From: an uncultured Eubacteriales bacterium | Lineage (GTDB): Bacteria; Bacillota; Clostridia; Christensenellales; Borkfalkiaceae | Direction of reading: 5' to 3' | Assembly: GCA_902767225.1 (NCBI GenBank) | Contig: CACXGN010000001.1 | Location: 62,001-126,000, forward strand | DNA length: 64,000 nucleotides | Shown: positions 49,952 through 58,262 of the stretch, one piece after another | How the letters are laid out: every line of letters begins with the position of its first letter | How positions within the stretch are numbered: the first letter of the stretch is position 1 | Program-made: the position numbers and the translations under genes | The notes under the pieces: model-generated | Told to the model about the DNA's origin: nothing | Databases searched by the model: none | What the model saw: only the letters and a program-made list of their open reading frames with translations

Positions 49952-49999
49952 AGTGGGAGTCGCGTTAAATTTTTACACTGGCGCGACGATATTACCACC
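49952..49999 (+). promoter_or_regulatory. Ribosomal protein L1-binding leader before rplK
   Basis: AGTGGGAG, then GTCGCG/CGCGAC hairpin (about 49958-49986), then GATATTACCACC. GTGG and CCAC close the outer stem. This copies the L1-binding site of 23S rRNA (GUGGGAG...GAAAUACCAC), so L1 can repress the operon. The same layout occurs at 50450. Confidence 0.7.
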
Positions 50000-50016
50000 G
50001 TTTGGAGGAATTTATT

Positions 50017-50442
50017 ATGGCAAAGAAAGTTACGGCAATCGTAAAATTGCAATTACCCGCCGGTAAGGCAACTCCCGGTCCGCCCGTAGGTTCTACTCTC
50101 GGCCCGCACGGAATCAATATTCCCGGGTTCACGAAAGAATTTAACGCGAAAACGCAGGATCAGGCAGGCCTTATTATTCCGGTCGTTATGACGATATATC
50201 AGGACCGTTCGTTTACCTTCGTTTTAAAAACGCCTCCGGCTCCCGTGCTTATTAAAAAAGCGTGCGGGCTGGAAAAGGCAAGCGCAGTCCCCAACAAGAA
50301 CAAGGTTGCAAAAATAACCAAGGCTCAGGTTGAAGAAATCGCCAAGATTAAGATGCCCGACCTTAACGCAAATACTCTCGAAAGCGCGGCAAGCATGATC
50401 GCCGGCACTGCGAGAAGTATGGGTATCGAAGTCGTAGATTAA
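50017..50442 (+). CDS. rplK: 50S ribosomal protein L11
   Basis: 141 residues. [20 protein letters not shown] near 8 and [18 protein letters not shown] near 34 are L11 hallmarks; the C-terminal domain binds 23S helix 43-44. GGAGG lies upstream of ATG 50017. Confidence 0.97.
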   Translation: MAKKVTAIVKLQLPAGKATPGPPVGSTLGPHGINIPGFTKEFNAKTQDQAGLIIPVVMTIYQDRSFTFVLKTPPAPVLIKKACGLEKASAVPNKNKVAKITKAQVEEIAKIKMPDLNANTLESAASMIAGTARSMGIEVVD

Positions 50443-50449
50443 GGAATCA

Positions 50450-50479
50450 GTGGGAGGGCTTTTTGCCCGAACGAACCAC
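50450..50479 (+). promoter_or_regulatory. Ribosomal protein L1-binding leader before rplA
   Basis: GTGGGAGGGC, 5 bases, GCCCGAACGAACCAC. The inner GGGC/GCCC and outer GTGG/CCAC stems enclose the same internal loop as the 23S L1 site. It sits directly before the rplA SD. Confidence 0.75.
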
Positions 50480-50491
50480 AGGAGGTAAAAA

Positions 50492-51178
50492 ATGAAACAC
50501 GGAAAAAAATATATTGACAGCGTTAAAAATATCGAATCCGCTAAACTTTACGAAGCGGACGAAGCAATTTCTTTAATGCTTGACACCGCAAAGGCTAAGT
50601 TCGACGAAACAGTTGAACTTCACGTTCGCTTAGGCGTTGATCCCAAACAGGCGGATCAACAGGTCAGAGGCGTTATCGTTCTTCCCAACGGAACGGGTAA
50701 ATCGGTTAGAATTCTCGTTATCGCAAAGGGCGAAAAGGCAGACCTTGCAAAAGCCGCAGGCGCAGACTTTGTAGGTGCGGAAGAAATGATCCAAAAGATC
50801 CAAACCGAAAACTGGTTTGATTACGACGTTATTATCACCACTCCCGATATGATGGGCTTGGTTGGTCGTATCGGTAAGGTTTTAGGCCCGAAAGGACTTA
50901 TGCCGAATCCTAAATCCGGAACGGTTACGATGGACGTTGAAAAGGCGATCAAAGATACCAAAGCAGGTAAAGTTGAATATAGGCTCGATAAGAACGCCAT
51001 TATTCACTGCCCGATCGGTAAAAAATCTTTCGGAAAAGACAAGATCAAAGAAAACTATGACGCGCTTATGGAAGCCATCGTTAAGGCGAAACCCGCCGCG
51101 GCGAAAGGCCTTTATATCCGCAGCGTTTCGGTAGCCAGCACCATGGGCCCCGGAATCAAAATCAACGCTAAATTTTAG
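50492..51178 (+). CDS. rplA: 50S ribosomal protein L1
   Basis: 228 residues. [20 protein letters not shown] at the start, [20 protein letters not shown] near 48, and [20 protein letters not shown] near 128, match L1. It forms the mobile L1 stalk and represses its own operon through the leaders at 49952 and 50450. AGGAGG SD. Confidence 0.97.
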   Translation: MKHGKKYIDSVKNIESAKLYEADEAISLMLDTAKAKFDETVELHVRLGVDPKQADQQVRGVIVLPNGTGKSVRILVIAKGEKADLAKAAGADFVGAEEMIQKIQTENWFDYDVIITTPDMMGLVGRIGKVLGPKGLMPNPKSGTVTMDVEKAIKDTKAGKVEYRLDKNAIIHCPIGKKSFGKDKIKENYDALMEAIVKAKPAAAKGLYIRSVSVASTMGPGIKINAKF

Positions 51179-51207
51179 TTGACAGCCGCCTTTACGGGTG
51201 GTATAAT
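51179..51207 (+). promoter_or_regulatory. Promoter of rplJL
   Basis: TTGACA (51179-51184), 17-base spacer, TATAAT (51202-51207), a near-perfect consensus. TTGACA overlaps the rplA stop codon. Confidence 0.85.
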
Positions 51208-51224
51208 CTAAACGTTAAAACTTA

Positions 51225-51345
51225 ATAGCCTAAGACAGTAGGTGTTAATTTGCCGTTTGGCAAAACCGACCGAGGCGGAAATTAAAGCGTTTTTTGCGCC
51301 CTTGTTCCGTTTCGTGTTCAAGGGCTTTTTCATTAAAATAGGAGG
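51225..51345 (+). promoter_or_regulatory. L10 leader with terminator-like hairpin
   Basis: CCTAAGACAGTAGGTG, TTGCCG and GACCGAGGCGG carry the Firmicutes L10-leader signature. GCCCTTG/CAAGGGC (51298-51325) then T-run is an attenuator. The L10-(L12)4 complex is expected to bind and reduce rplJL. Confidence 0.8.
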
Positions 51346-51352
51346 TAGAAAG

Positions 51353-51844
51353 GTGTCAGCAAATTTTGAAGCAAAAAAACAAGTAGTTGAAGAAATCAAA
51401 GCAAAGATCCAAAATTCCAAATCGGTAGTTTTTGTTAAATTCAATAAACTCACCGTTGCCGAAGATACCGAACTTCGCGGCGAATTCAGAAAGAACAACG
51501 TTGAATACAAAGTTTTAAAGAACACTTTGGTTCGCCGTGCGTTCAACGACTTAGGAATCACTTGTTTTGACGAAGACTTAAACGGCCCCACTTCGGTTGC
51601 GTTCGGAACGGACGAAACGGGCGCCGCAAAAGTTATTATTAACGCAAACAAGAAGTATGAAGACAAAGTTACCGTAAAGTGCGCGTATGTCGAAGGCGGC
51701 AAGGTTGACGCGGCAGGTGTTAAATCTCTCGCATCCATTCCTTCGAAAGATCAACTTTACGCAATGCTCGCAGGTGCTCTTATGGGCGTTCCGAGAGCGC
51801 TCGCTATTGCTCTTAACAAAGTGGCAGAAAAAAAGGCTCAATAA
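51353..51844 (+). CDS. rplJ: 50S ribosomal protein L10
   Basis: 163 residues, GTG start at 51353 with GGAGG upstream. SANFEAKKQVVEEIKAKIQ, then VVFVKFNKLTVAED near 23 and ASIPSKDQLYAMLAGALM near 125. The longer frame from 51242 runs through the L10 leader and is excluded. Confidence 0.95.
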   Translation: MSANFEAKKQVVEEIKAKIQNSKSVVFVKFNKLTVAEDTELRGEFRKNNVEYKVLKNTLVRRAFNDLGITCFDEDLNGPTSVAFGTDETGAAKVIINANKKYEDKVTVKCAYVEGGKVDAAGVKSLASIPSKDQLYAMLAGALMGVPRALAIALNKVAEKKAQ

Positions 51845-51894
51845 CCTTTAAAACAAAAAAATAAAAATTAAGTATTTAAGTGGAGGATATAAAA

Positions 51895-52263
51895 ATGGCA
51901 GACATTCAAAAAATGTTAGAAGAAATTGAAAATATGACAGTTATCGAACTTAACGATTTCGTTAAGGCTATCGAAGAAAAATTCGGCGTAAGCGCGGCTG
52001 CTCCCGTAGCGGTTGCTGCTGTTGCTGCTGAAGCTGCTCCCGCGGCTGAAGAACAGACCGAATTCAAAGTTGTATTGAAAGAAGTCGGCGGAAACAAGAT
52101 CGGCGTTATCAAAGTCATCAAAGAAGTTACCGGATTAGGACTTATCGAATCCAAGGCTTTGGCTGAAGACGGAAAGGTAATCAAAGAAAACGTTTCCAAA
52201 GAAGACGCGGACGCTATGATCGCGAAATTCAAAGAAGCCGGCGCAACTGCTGTTGCTGAATAA
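51895..52263 (+). CDS. rplL: 50S ribosomal protein L7/L12
   Basis: 122 residues. [20 protein letters not shown] near residue 4, an Ala-rich hinge (about 35-53), then [20 protein letters not shown] and [16 protein letters not shown]. Acidic stalk protein. GGAGGATA precedes ATG 51895. Confidence 0.97.
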   Translation: MADIQKMLEEIENMTVIELNDFVKAIEEKFGVSAAAPVAVAAVAAEAAPAAEEQTEFKVVLKEVGGNKIGVIKVIKEVTGLGLIESKALAEDGKVIKENVSKEDADAMIAKFKEAGATAVAE

Positions 52264-52280
52264 TTTTAACGCAAAAAACA

Positions 52281-52315
52281 AAATACGGACGAAATTTTTC
52301 GTCCGTATTTTTTTG
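52281..52315. terminator. Terminator after rplL
   Basis: AAATACGGACGAAA and TTTCGTCCGTATTT form a perfect stem, followed by T residues. Confidence 0.93.
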
Positions 52316-52454
52316 TTTAATGTATTATCAATTTTCGTTCAAATTTTTAACCAAAGCGTTAACTATTCGTTTATCTCTTTGAAAACGTTTTTATATAAAA
52401 CTTGGGCGGAAGGGTATTTTTGAGGTAATTCGCCCTTTTAAGGCAAAAGTTTTA

Positions 52455-52483
52455 TTGACAATGTTTAAAAATAAATGTAAAAT
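52455..52483 (+). promoter_or_regulatory. Promoter of the lipoprotein isomerase gene
   Basis: TTGACA (52455-52460), 17-base spacer, TAAAAT (52478-52483). The remainder of 52316-52454 shows nothing clear. Confidence 0.75.
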
Positions 52484-52513
52484 AAACGTAATCACATATA
52501 AACGGAGAATATT

Positions 52514-53419
52514 ATGAAACGTAATTTTAAAATATTCGTCAATGCACTACTTATCGTCGTTTTATGCGTTTTATCTTTGGGGCTTTTTGCCTGTGAAGAC
52601 TTAAAGCGGGTTGAAGTTAACGTAAGCGTATACGATATTTCAAAGCAAAAGACCGTTACCAAAACGATAACGATAGATCTTTACCGCCACCTTGCGGATG
52701 AAACGGTGGATACGATAGTGGACTATGCCAAAAAAGGGTATTACGATAATTCGCTATTTTACGTCAATAAAAACACGTCCGAAACAGAAAATGCTATAAC
52801 CTTCGGCGACTATAAGTTCGACGATTCTTTTAACGTTATTCAAAACGCCGAGTCTTACGTGCATAATATCAAAGGCGAATTTGAATATAACGGAACGGTA
52901 GGCTCAGACCTTATCAACGCGAAGGGCTACGTTGGGCTTTGGAGAGACTGGACTGCGAATAACGGCTACACCACGAGCGATTCTTCTATGAATTCCGGCA
53001 GAGCAAGCCTTTATATGCCGACGACCGCCACTACCAAAATGGACGGATATTTCTGCGTTTTCGGAAAAATCGATTTAGATAAACAGGAAAACAAAGAGGC
53101 GTTCGATCTTATCTCCGCGATATTCGACGACAGCACCTATTACGTTGATTACACCGTTTATTATACCGGCGAATTTGACAAGACCAAGGCTGACGAAAAC
53201 TACGGACTTACTTATGGAATAATGACGAGTGAAGATTTTAACAACAACTACGATCCCGCAAACAAGAGAGTTAAAGTCGGGGAAGACTTCGTTTCGGTAT
53301 TTGCGGCGGAAGGCGAAGAATACGTTTCGTTTAACCATCACACCGTCCGTATTCCTATCTGGAATCAAAACGGAAAGGGCAATATCGCTACCGCTAAGAT
53401 AGAGTCGGTTAAGGCATAA
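52514..53419 (+). CDS. Lipoprotein with cyclophilin-like PPIase domain
   Basis: 301 residues. A signal peptide with lipobox LSLGLFAC (Cys near 27) precedes a cyclophilin-type fold: TITIDLYRHLADETVDTIVD, KGYYDNSLFYVN, then MNSGRASLYMPTTATTKMDG and YFCVFGKIDLDK near 180. It may be a membrane-anchored peptidyl-prolyl isomerase. Arg and Phe of the classical catalytic set are not all evident, so activity is uncertain. Confidence 0.75.
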   Translation: MKRNFKIFVNALLIVVLCVLSLGLFACEDLKRVEVNVSVYDISKQKTVTKTITIDLYRHLADETVDTIVDYAKKGYYDNSLFYVNKNTSETENAITFGDYKFDDSFNVIQNAESYVHNIKGEFEYNGTVGSDLINAKGYVGLWRDWTANNGYTTSDSSMNSGRASLYMPTTATTKMDGYFCVFGKIDLDKQENKEAFDLISAIFDDSTYYVDYTVYYTGEFDKTKADENYGLTYGIMTSEDFNNNYDPANKRVKVGEDFVSVFAAEGEEYVSFNHHTVRIPIWNQNGKGNIATAKIESVKA

Positions 53420-53430
53420 AAAATAATAAA

Positions 53431-53465
53431 CCAAAAAGCCCGCGCTTTTGCGCGGGCTTTTTCAG
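53431..53465. terminator. Terminator between convergent genes
   Basis: AAAAAGCCCGCGC, TTTT, GCGCGGGCTTTTT; a perfect stem working in both directions. Confidence 0.93.
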
Positions 53466-54418
53466 TCTTCCGATCTTTTTATATTCACGATTTTTCGATC
53501 GTCAAGTTCAAAAGTGAAATAGTTAACTTCATATTCGTTTTCTTCCTTTTCGTATATCAAGCCTATTTCGGTTTGAGATCTAAACGGAGGCGGTGGCATT
53601 ATGCCGATAAAGTTCCCCAAATAGTCTGATATTTTTTGGGCGTTTTTCAAAACGTTTCCGCCGAGATAAATATCAACGTTCCCGCTCGATAAAAACTCTT
53701 CCAAAAAGGCGTAAGGCAATATTTTTTCGGTAAGGTTATTTTCGGAGAAGTTTTTCGACCGTGTAACTTCTCTTTCGGTTTCCGTCAAAACTCCGTCCTT
53801 TAATTCCACTTTTCTTTTAATAACGTGTTTTGCTATATCCTTTTTTCTTTCGGTGATAGTAAGCCCTTCTTCCGACGAATATTCGTCCACGGTGATAAAC
53901 ATAAGCCGTTTTATTTTTGGGAACACGTCGTAAACGGCAAGGGTGATCTCGCTTTTATTATCTTGCCGCAGTTCGATTAACAAAAGGGGTTTTTCGTTAA
54001 GGACTATCCGCTTTATTTTTGCGTCGTCAAAACGGCGGTTTATGTAGTCGGTAAAGGTAGCCCCGCCGCAGTTTACTGATATTTTAATTCCGCTTTCAAG
54101 TTTAATACTTGCGCTAAGGTCTTGATACTCGGCGGCGGCTATAACTTTAACTTCGCCGTGCCGATACGAAGGCAAAAATTTAAAAAGATACCCGCCCTTT
54201 AAGTCTGTTATAGAAAGACTATCGATTTTTAATTCCTTAAAGTTTTTATCGATAATAAAAGAGATTTGATCTTCTTCTTTACAAAGCGGGCAAATTTCTA
54301 CGAATGTTCCGCTATACGCGTCGAGCTTTAAGCCCTTAACTACGTTTCCGATATTCCCGAAGTAAATCCCGTTAAGTTTTATAGCCGCGGGATACGCGCT
54401 TGAAAAATAAAAATACAT
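53462..54418 (-). CDS. Conserved-looking protein of unknown function
   Basis: 318 residues, no recognised family. Mostly beta-rich. The N-terminus IKLNGIYFGNIGN looks like a small barrel strand pair; a central stretch has LPYAFLEEFLSSGNVDIYLG near 240. Three Cys, no signal peptide or TM. It has no clear SD and is divergent from the coiled-coil gene at 54484, 65 bases away. Confidence 0.6.
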   Translation of the reverse strand: MYFYFSSAYPAAIKLNGIYFGNIGNVVKGLKLDAYSGTFVEICPLCKEEDQISFIIDKNFKELKIDSLSITDLKGGYLFKFLPSYRHGEVKVIAAAEYQDLSASIKLESGIKISVNCGGATFTDYINRRFDDAKIKRIVLNEKPLLLIELRQDNKSEITLAVYDVFPKIKRLMFITVDEYSSEEGLTITERKKDIAKHVIKRKVELKDGVLTETEREVTRSKNFSENNLTEKILPYAFLEEFLSSGNVDIYLGGNVLKNAQKISDYLGNFIGIMPPPPFRSQTEIGLIYEKEENEYEVNYFTFELDDRKIVNIKRSED

Positions 54419-54460
54419 ACGTTATAAATTACGTATAAATCGGTAAAAAAATGACGATAA

Positions 54461-54490
54461 TTTCCATACCGAAAGGAGACGGTATGGAAA
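54461..54490 (+). promoter_or_regulatory. Perfect inverted repeat with the SD in its loop
   Basis: TTTCCATACCG (54461-54471), loop AAAGGAGA, CGGTATGGAAA (54480-54490). The start codon (54484-54486) is in the 3' arm, so the mRNA hairpin would sequester the AUG but expose the SD. It could instead be a DNA operator. Confidence 0.7.
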
Positions 54491-54768
54491 AAACTGAAAA
54501 AACAATCGTAAATGATAATCAAACGGATATAACCGAACGCGTTAAAAACGCGGTGGGCAGGGTAACGCTTATAAGATTAAAGCAAGAAATAGACAGGCTT
54601 TACGAAAGGCTGTTTAGAGAAGTTAAAAAAGAAAATGAAGAACTTAAAGAGAAAATAGATCTTTTGCGTGCCGAAAATGCCGAACTCTATAAAAAACTTG
54701 CCGAAAAGGATAAAAACGGCGGTTATTTTTCTTTTATCAGGTTAAATGATAAAAAGAATATAAGTTAA
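54484..54768 (+). CDS. Small coiled-coil protein of unknown function
   Basis: 94 residues, strongly helical and charged, with heptad-like LKEKIDLLRAENAELYKKLA near 57-76 typical of a coiled coil. No family is recognised. Start is ATG 54484 with AAAGGAGA 4 to 11 bases upstream; the in-frame ATG at 54451 lacks an SD. The start lies in a perfect inverted repeat. It is divergent from the unknown gene at 54418. Confidence 0.65.
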   Translation: MEKTEKTIVNDNQTDITERVKNAVGRVTLIRLKQEIDRLYERLFREVKKENEELKEKIDLLRAENAELYKKLAEKDKNGGYFSFIRLNDKKNIS

Positions 54769-54783
54769 AAAACGCGTTTTTAC

Positions 54784-54812
54784 TTGCAAATGAATAAAGA
54801 AAGTTATATAAT
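54784..54812 (+). promoter_or_regulatory. Promoter of the oxoamine synthase gene
   Basis: TTGCAA (54784-54789), 17-base spacer, TATAAT (54807-54812). Confidence 0.8.
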
Positions 54813-54842
54813 AAATTCATATTAAATCTAAAGGAAGAAAAT

Positions 54843-56036
54843 ATGGATTTATTTAAAAAGTGCGGTAGCCTTGAAATCCTTAATATGGCAAAAGAAAAAG
54901 GGATTTACCCATACTTTCACCAACTTGAAACCAAGCAGGGCCCCGAAGTCGTTATGGAAGGTAAAAACATCATAATGATAGGCTCGAATAACTATTTGGG
55001 TCTTACTTCGCATCCCGAAGTTATAGAGGCGGGAATAAAAGCGCTTGAAAAATACGGCTCGGGCTGTTCGGGTAGCAGGTTTTTAAACGGCACGCTCGAT
55101 TCACACGTCGCTTTGGAAAAAGAACTCGCCGCATTTTTGCATAAAGAAGACGTCGTTACCTTTTCAACGGGTTTTCAGACTAATCTCGGCATAATCTCTT
55201 CTATCGCCGGCAGAAACGACTACATAATCGGCGATAAAGAAAACCACGCAAGTATATACGACGGTTGCCGTCTTTCATACGCTAAACTTTTAAGATATAA
55301 CCACTCTGATATGGAAGACTTGGAACGTCAATTAAAATCCGTTCCCGAAACTGCGGGTATTTTGATCGTTACGGACGGCGTTTTCAGTATGGGCGGCGAT
55401 ATCTGTAAACTTCCCGAAATCGTTAAGCTCGCCAAAAAATACGGCGCAAGGGTAATGGTTGACGACGCGCACGGTTTAGGCGTTTTAGGCAAACACGGAA
55501 GGGGAACTGCGGAACACTTCGGGTTAGAAGACGAAGTCGATATTTATATGGGAACTTTTTCAAAGTCGCTTGCAAGTATCGGCGGATATATGGCTGCAAA
55601 AAGAGAAGTCTGCGAATACGTTCGCCACACTTCCCGCCCGTTTATCTTCTGCGCGAGCATAACTCCCGCGTCGGTAGCGTGTGCGAGAAAGTCGCTTGAA
55701 ATTTTGCAAAGAGAACCAGAACGCGTTGCTCGCCTTCGCGATATATCAAATTATATGAGAAAGGGGCTTGTTAAAGCCGGCATCGAAATATTGGACAATA
55801 ACGACGGAACGCCGATAATTCCTATAATGACTTACGGAAACGTCAGAACGTTTACCGCTTGCCAAAAACTGTTTGACCGCGGAGTATACGTAAATCCGAC
55901 CGTTTCGCCCGCCGTTCCCGTAGGGCATAGTTTAATCAGAACGAGTTATATGGCAACCCATACCGAAGAGCAGATGGATAGAGCAATCGTTCAGATCAAA
56001 GAAGTTTTAGACGAAGTTAAAGACATTGAAGACTGA
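54843..56036 (+). CDS. Alpha-oxoamine synthase (Kbl/BioF-like)
   Basis: 397 residues, PLP enzyme joining an amino acid to an acyl-CoA with loss of CO2 or CoA. SNNYLGLTSHPEVIEAG near 51, GSGCSGSRFLNGTLDSH near 76, VDDAHGLGVLGKHGRG near 205, and GTFSKSLASIGGYMAAK near 239 with the PLP Lys. The sequence fits 2-amino-3-ketobutyrate CoA ligase or 8-amino-7-oxononanoate synthase. No other biotin or threonine catabolism gene is nearby, so the substrate is open. Confidence 0.88.
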   Translation: MDLFKKCGSLEILNMAKEKGIYPYFHQLETKQGPEVVMEGKNIIMIGSNNYLGLTSHPEVIEAGIKALEKYGSGCSGSRFLNGTLDSHVALEKELAAFLHKEDVVTFSTGFQTNLGIISSIAGRNDYIIGDKENHASIYDGCRLSYAKLLRYNHSDMEDLERQLKSVPETAGILIVTDGVFSMGGDICKLPEIVKLAKKYGARVMVDDAHGLGVLGKHGRGTAEHFGLEDEVDIYMGTFSKSLASIGGYMAAKREVCEYVRHTSRPFIFCASITPASVACARKSLEILQREPERVARLRDISNYMRKGLVKAGIEILDNNDGTPIIPIMTYGNVRTFTACQKLFDRGVYVNPTVSPAVPVGHSLIRTSYMATHTEEQMDRAIVQIKEVLDEVKDIED

Positions 56037-56050
56037 TAAAATCAAACTTA

Positions 56051-56080
56051 AAACGCCGAAAATAATCGGCGTTTTTGTAT
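56051..56080. terminator. Terminator after the oxoamine synthase
   Basis: AAACGCCGA, loop, TCGGCGTTT with T residues. Confidence 0.88.
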
Positions 56081-56113
56081 TTTAAAATATTTTGAATAAA
56101 TTCGATTTTTTTG

Positions 56114-56142
56114 TTGACTATCCTGTTTTTAAGGTCTATAAT
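56114..56142 (+). promoter_or_regulatory. Promoter of the iscR-iscS-iscU operon
   Basis: TTGACT (56114-56119), 17-base spacer, TATAAT (56137-56142). Confidence 0.85.
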
Positions 56143-56143
56143 G

Positions 56144-56170
56144 TAATTGCAACCAAAAAGGTTGCAATTA
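56144..56170. promoter_or_regulatory. Candidate Rrf2 operator
   Basis: TAATTGCAACC, AAAAA, GGTTGCAATTA is a perfect 11-bp inverted repeat covering the predicted transcription start just after the -10 box, the classical place for an autorepressor. Confidence 0.8.
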
Positions 56171-56188
56171 ACTTTTGAGAGAAGCGAA

Positions 56189-56590
56189 ATGAAACTTTCT
56201 TCCAAAACGCACTATGGGCTTATGGCGTGCCATATTTTGGGGAATAATTACCCGGATAACCCCGTATCTGCAAGCACTTTGGAATCAAAACTCGGTGTTT
56301 CGGGAAAGTATCTTGAAAAGATTTTGCGGATGCTTTCAAAGCGAAACATAGTTACCGCGGCGCGAGGGGCTTCGGGCGGATATTTTTTGGCGAAAAGCCC
56401 AGAAGAGATAACTGTGGGCGAGATCGTCAGAACGCTTGAAGACGATATGGTTTTGGTTGAGTGCGTATCGGATGGCGGAAAGTGCAAATGCTGTCCTTCC
56501 GCTAAGGTATGGAAAAAACTTTACGAGGGGATAAATAAACTGTTGGACGATATAACTTTGGCTCAGATGATTGAAGGCAAAGTAGATTAA
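56189..56590 (+). CDS. iscR: Rrf2-family (IscR-like) regulator
   Basis: 133 residues. A winged helix with SASTLESKLGVSGKYLEKIL near 28-47, then AARGASGGYFLAKSPEEIT. Cys near 91-101 (CVSDGGKCKCC) fit the Fe-S ligand region of IscR, though spacing differs (C-x6-C-x-CC). ATG 56189 is the start; the earlier in-frame codon would lie in the operator. Likely represses its own iscS-iscU operon. Confidence 0.93.
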   Translation: MKLSSKTHYGLMACHILGNNYPDNPVSASTLESKLGVSGKYLEKILRMLSKRNIVTAARGASGGYFLAKSPEEITVGEIVRTLEDDMVLVECVSDGGKCKCCPSAKVWKKLYEGINKLLDDITLAQMIEGKVD

Positions 56591-56600
56591 AGGCGGATAT

Positions 56601-57794
56601 ATGTTAAATAAACCTATTTATTTCGATCACGCGGCAACCACGCCGCTTGATAAAAAAGTTTTAGAAAAGATGTTGCCGTATTTCACCGAAAATTTCGGCA
56701 ATGCGAACAGCCAGCACGTTTTTGGGCGAAACGCCGTTAAAGGGGTAGACGAGGCAAGGGATAGTATCGCTAAAATTATCGGTGCAAAACCCGGCGAGAT
56801 ATATTTTACTTCGGGCGGAACGGAAGCGGATAACTGGGCGCTCCGCGGAGTGGCGCACGCGTTTAAGGATAAGGGCAGAAAGATAATAATCAGCCCTATT
56901 GAGCACGCCGCTATGATTTCCACCGCAAAGGCGCTCGAAAAAGAAGGCTTTATTATCGAATATATGAAAGTCGACGGAGAAGGCTTTGTGGATTTGGATC
57001 ACCTTAAAAGCATAGTTGACGACGATACGATACTCGTTGCGTGCATGATGGCAAACAACGAAGTCGGAACGATAGAACCTATAAAAGAAATCGCAAAAAT
57101 CGCGCACGAAAAAGGCGCGCTCGCCTTTTCGGACGCCGTTCAGGCGGCGGGCGTTCTTAAAATCGACGTTAAAGACTTGGGCGTAGATTTAATGAGTATG
57201 AGTTCGCATAAGATCTACGGGCCGAAAGGGGTAGGGCTGCTTTATATAAAGACGGGCGTCAGAATAGAGAGCATAATCACCGGCGGGCACCAAGAAAGAA
57301 CCAAGCGCGGCGGAACGACTAACGTTCCCGGCGTTATCGGGTTTGCGGAGGCTTTCCGCATCGCAGACGAAAATTTGGAAGAAAACGCCAAATACGTTTC
57401 TTCGCTTCGCGATAGATTTATTAAAAGAGTGCTTGCTGAAGTGCCGTTCGTTAAACTTAACGGGCCGGTTGACGGGGCAAAGAGACTTCCCGCCAACGCA
57501 GACTTTTCGTTTAAGTATATAGAAGGGGAATCCATACTGTTCAGTTTAGATCTTGCGGGAATAGCCGTATCTTCGGGCTCTGCTTGCTCTTCGGGCTCGC
57601 TTGAACCGTCGCACGTGCTTTTGGCACTTGGGCTACCGGACGAACTTGCGCACGGCTCGATAAGGTTTTCGTTCGGAAAACACAACACCGTGGAAGAAGT
57701 TGATTATTGCGTTGAAGAAATTAAAACCGCGGTAGATAGACTTCGTAAAATGTCGCCGCTATTTAAGGCAGAAGGAGAAATAAATTATGTATAA
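56601..57794 (+). CDS. iscS: Cysteine desulfurase IscS/NifS
   Basis: 397 residues. YFDHAATTPLDKKVLEKMLP at the start, EHAAMISTAKALE near 100 with the PLP His, SSHKIYGPKGVGLLYI near 202 with the Lys, and SGSACSSGSLEPSH near 324 with the active Cys loop. It provides sulfur for Fe-S clusters. It overlaps iscU by 8 bases and follows the Rrf2 gene by 10 bases. Confidence 0.96.
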   Translation: MLNKPIYFDHAATTPLDKKVLEKMLPYFTENFGNANSQHVFGRNAVKGVDEARDSIAKIIGAKPGEIYFTSGGTEADNWALRGVAHAFKDKGRKIIISPIEHAAMISTAKALEKEGFIIEYMKVDGEGFVDLDHLKSIVDDDTILVACMMANNEVGTIEPIKEIAKIAHEKGALAFSDAVQAAGVLKIDVKDLGVDLMSMSSHKIYGPKGVGLLYIKTGVRIESIITGGHQERTKRGGTTNVPGVIGFAEAFRIADENLEENAKYVSSLRDRFIKRVLAEVPFVKLNGPVDGAKRLPANADFSFKYIEGESILFSLDLAGIAVSSGSACSSGSLEPSHVLLALGLPDELAHGSIRFSFGKHNTVEEVDYCVEEIKTAVDRLRKMSPLFKAEGEINYV

Positions 57795-58161
57795 CGAAAA
57801 AGTAATGGAAGTATTCAAAAACCCCAAAAACGTGGGTGAAATAGAAAATCCCGACGGAATAGGCACGGTCGGAAACGCCGCTTGCGGGGATATTATGCAG
57901 ATCAGTTTGAAGATAGAAAACGACGTTATCGTAGACGCAAAATTCAAAACTTTCGGTTGCGCCGCCGCTATCGCAACGAGTTCTACCGCTACCGAAATGA
58001 TCAAAGGCAAAACTATTGACGAAGCGCTTAAAATCACTAATAAAATCGTCGTTGAAAAACTCGGCGGATTGCCTGCGCAGAAACTCCATTGTTCGGTTCT
58101 TGCGGAAGAAGCGATCCAAAAGGCGATAGAAGATTATAAGAGCAAACAAAAAGGCGCTTAA
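57787..58161 (+). CDS. iscU: Fe-S scaffold protein IscU/NifU N-terminal type
   Basis: 124 residues. NPKNVGEIENPDGIGTVGNA near 12 and CGDIMQISLKIE, KTFGCAAAIATSSTATEM near 56 and LHCSVLAEEAIQKAIEDY near 102 carry the three Cys ligands. A scaffold for cluster assembly, with IscS as sulfur donor. Confidence 0.95.
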   Translation: MYNEKVMEVFKNPKNVGEIENPDGIGTVGNAACGDIMQISLKIENDVIVDAKFKTFGCAAAIATSSTATEMIKGKTIDEALKITNKIVVEKLGGLPAQKLHCSVLAEEAIQKAIEDYKSKQKGA

Positions 58162-58173
58162 TTTTAACTATCT

Positions 58174-58214
58174 AAAAAAACACTCTTGCAATAAAGTGCA
58201 AGAGTGTTTTTTAC
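58174..58214. terminator. Terminator of the isc operon
   Basis: AAAACACTCTTGCA and TGCAAGAGTGTTTT form a perfect stem with 6-base loop and T-run. Confidence 0.93.
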
Positions 58215-58262
58215 ATTATTATAAACTGTTAAATATTCTATATTCGTGTTTTATTTAATTGA

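Noticed and set aside
51242-51352. N-terminal extension of rplJ
   Set aside because: It translates the L10 leader; GTG 51353 has the GGAGG SD.
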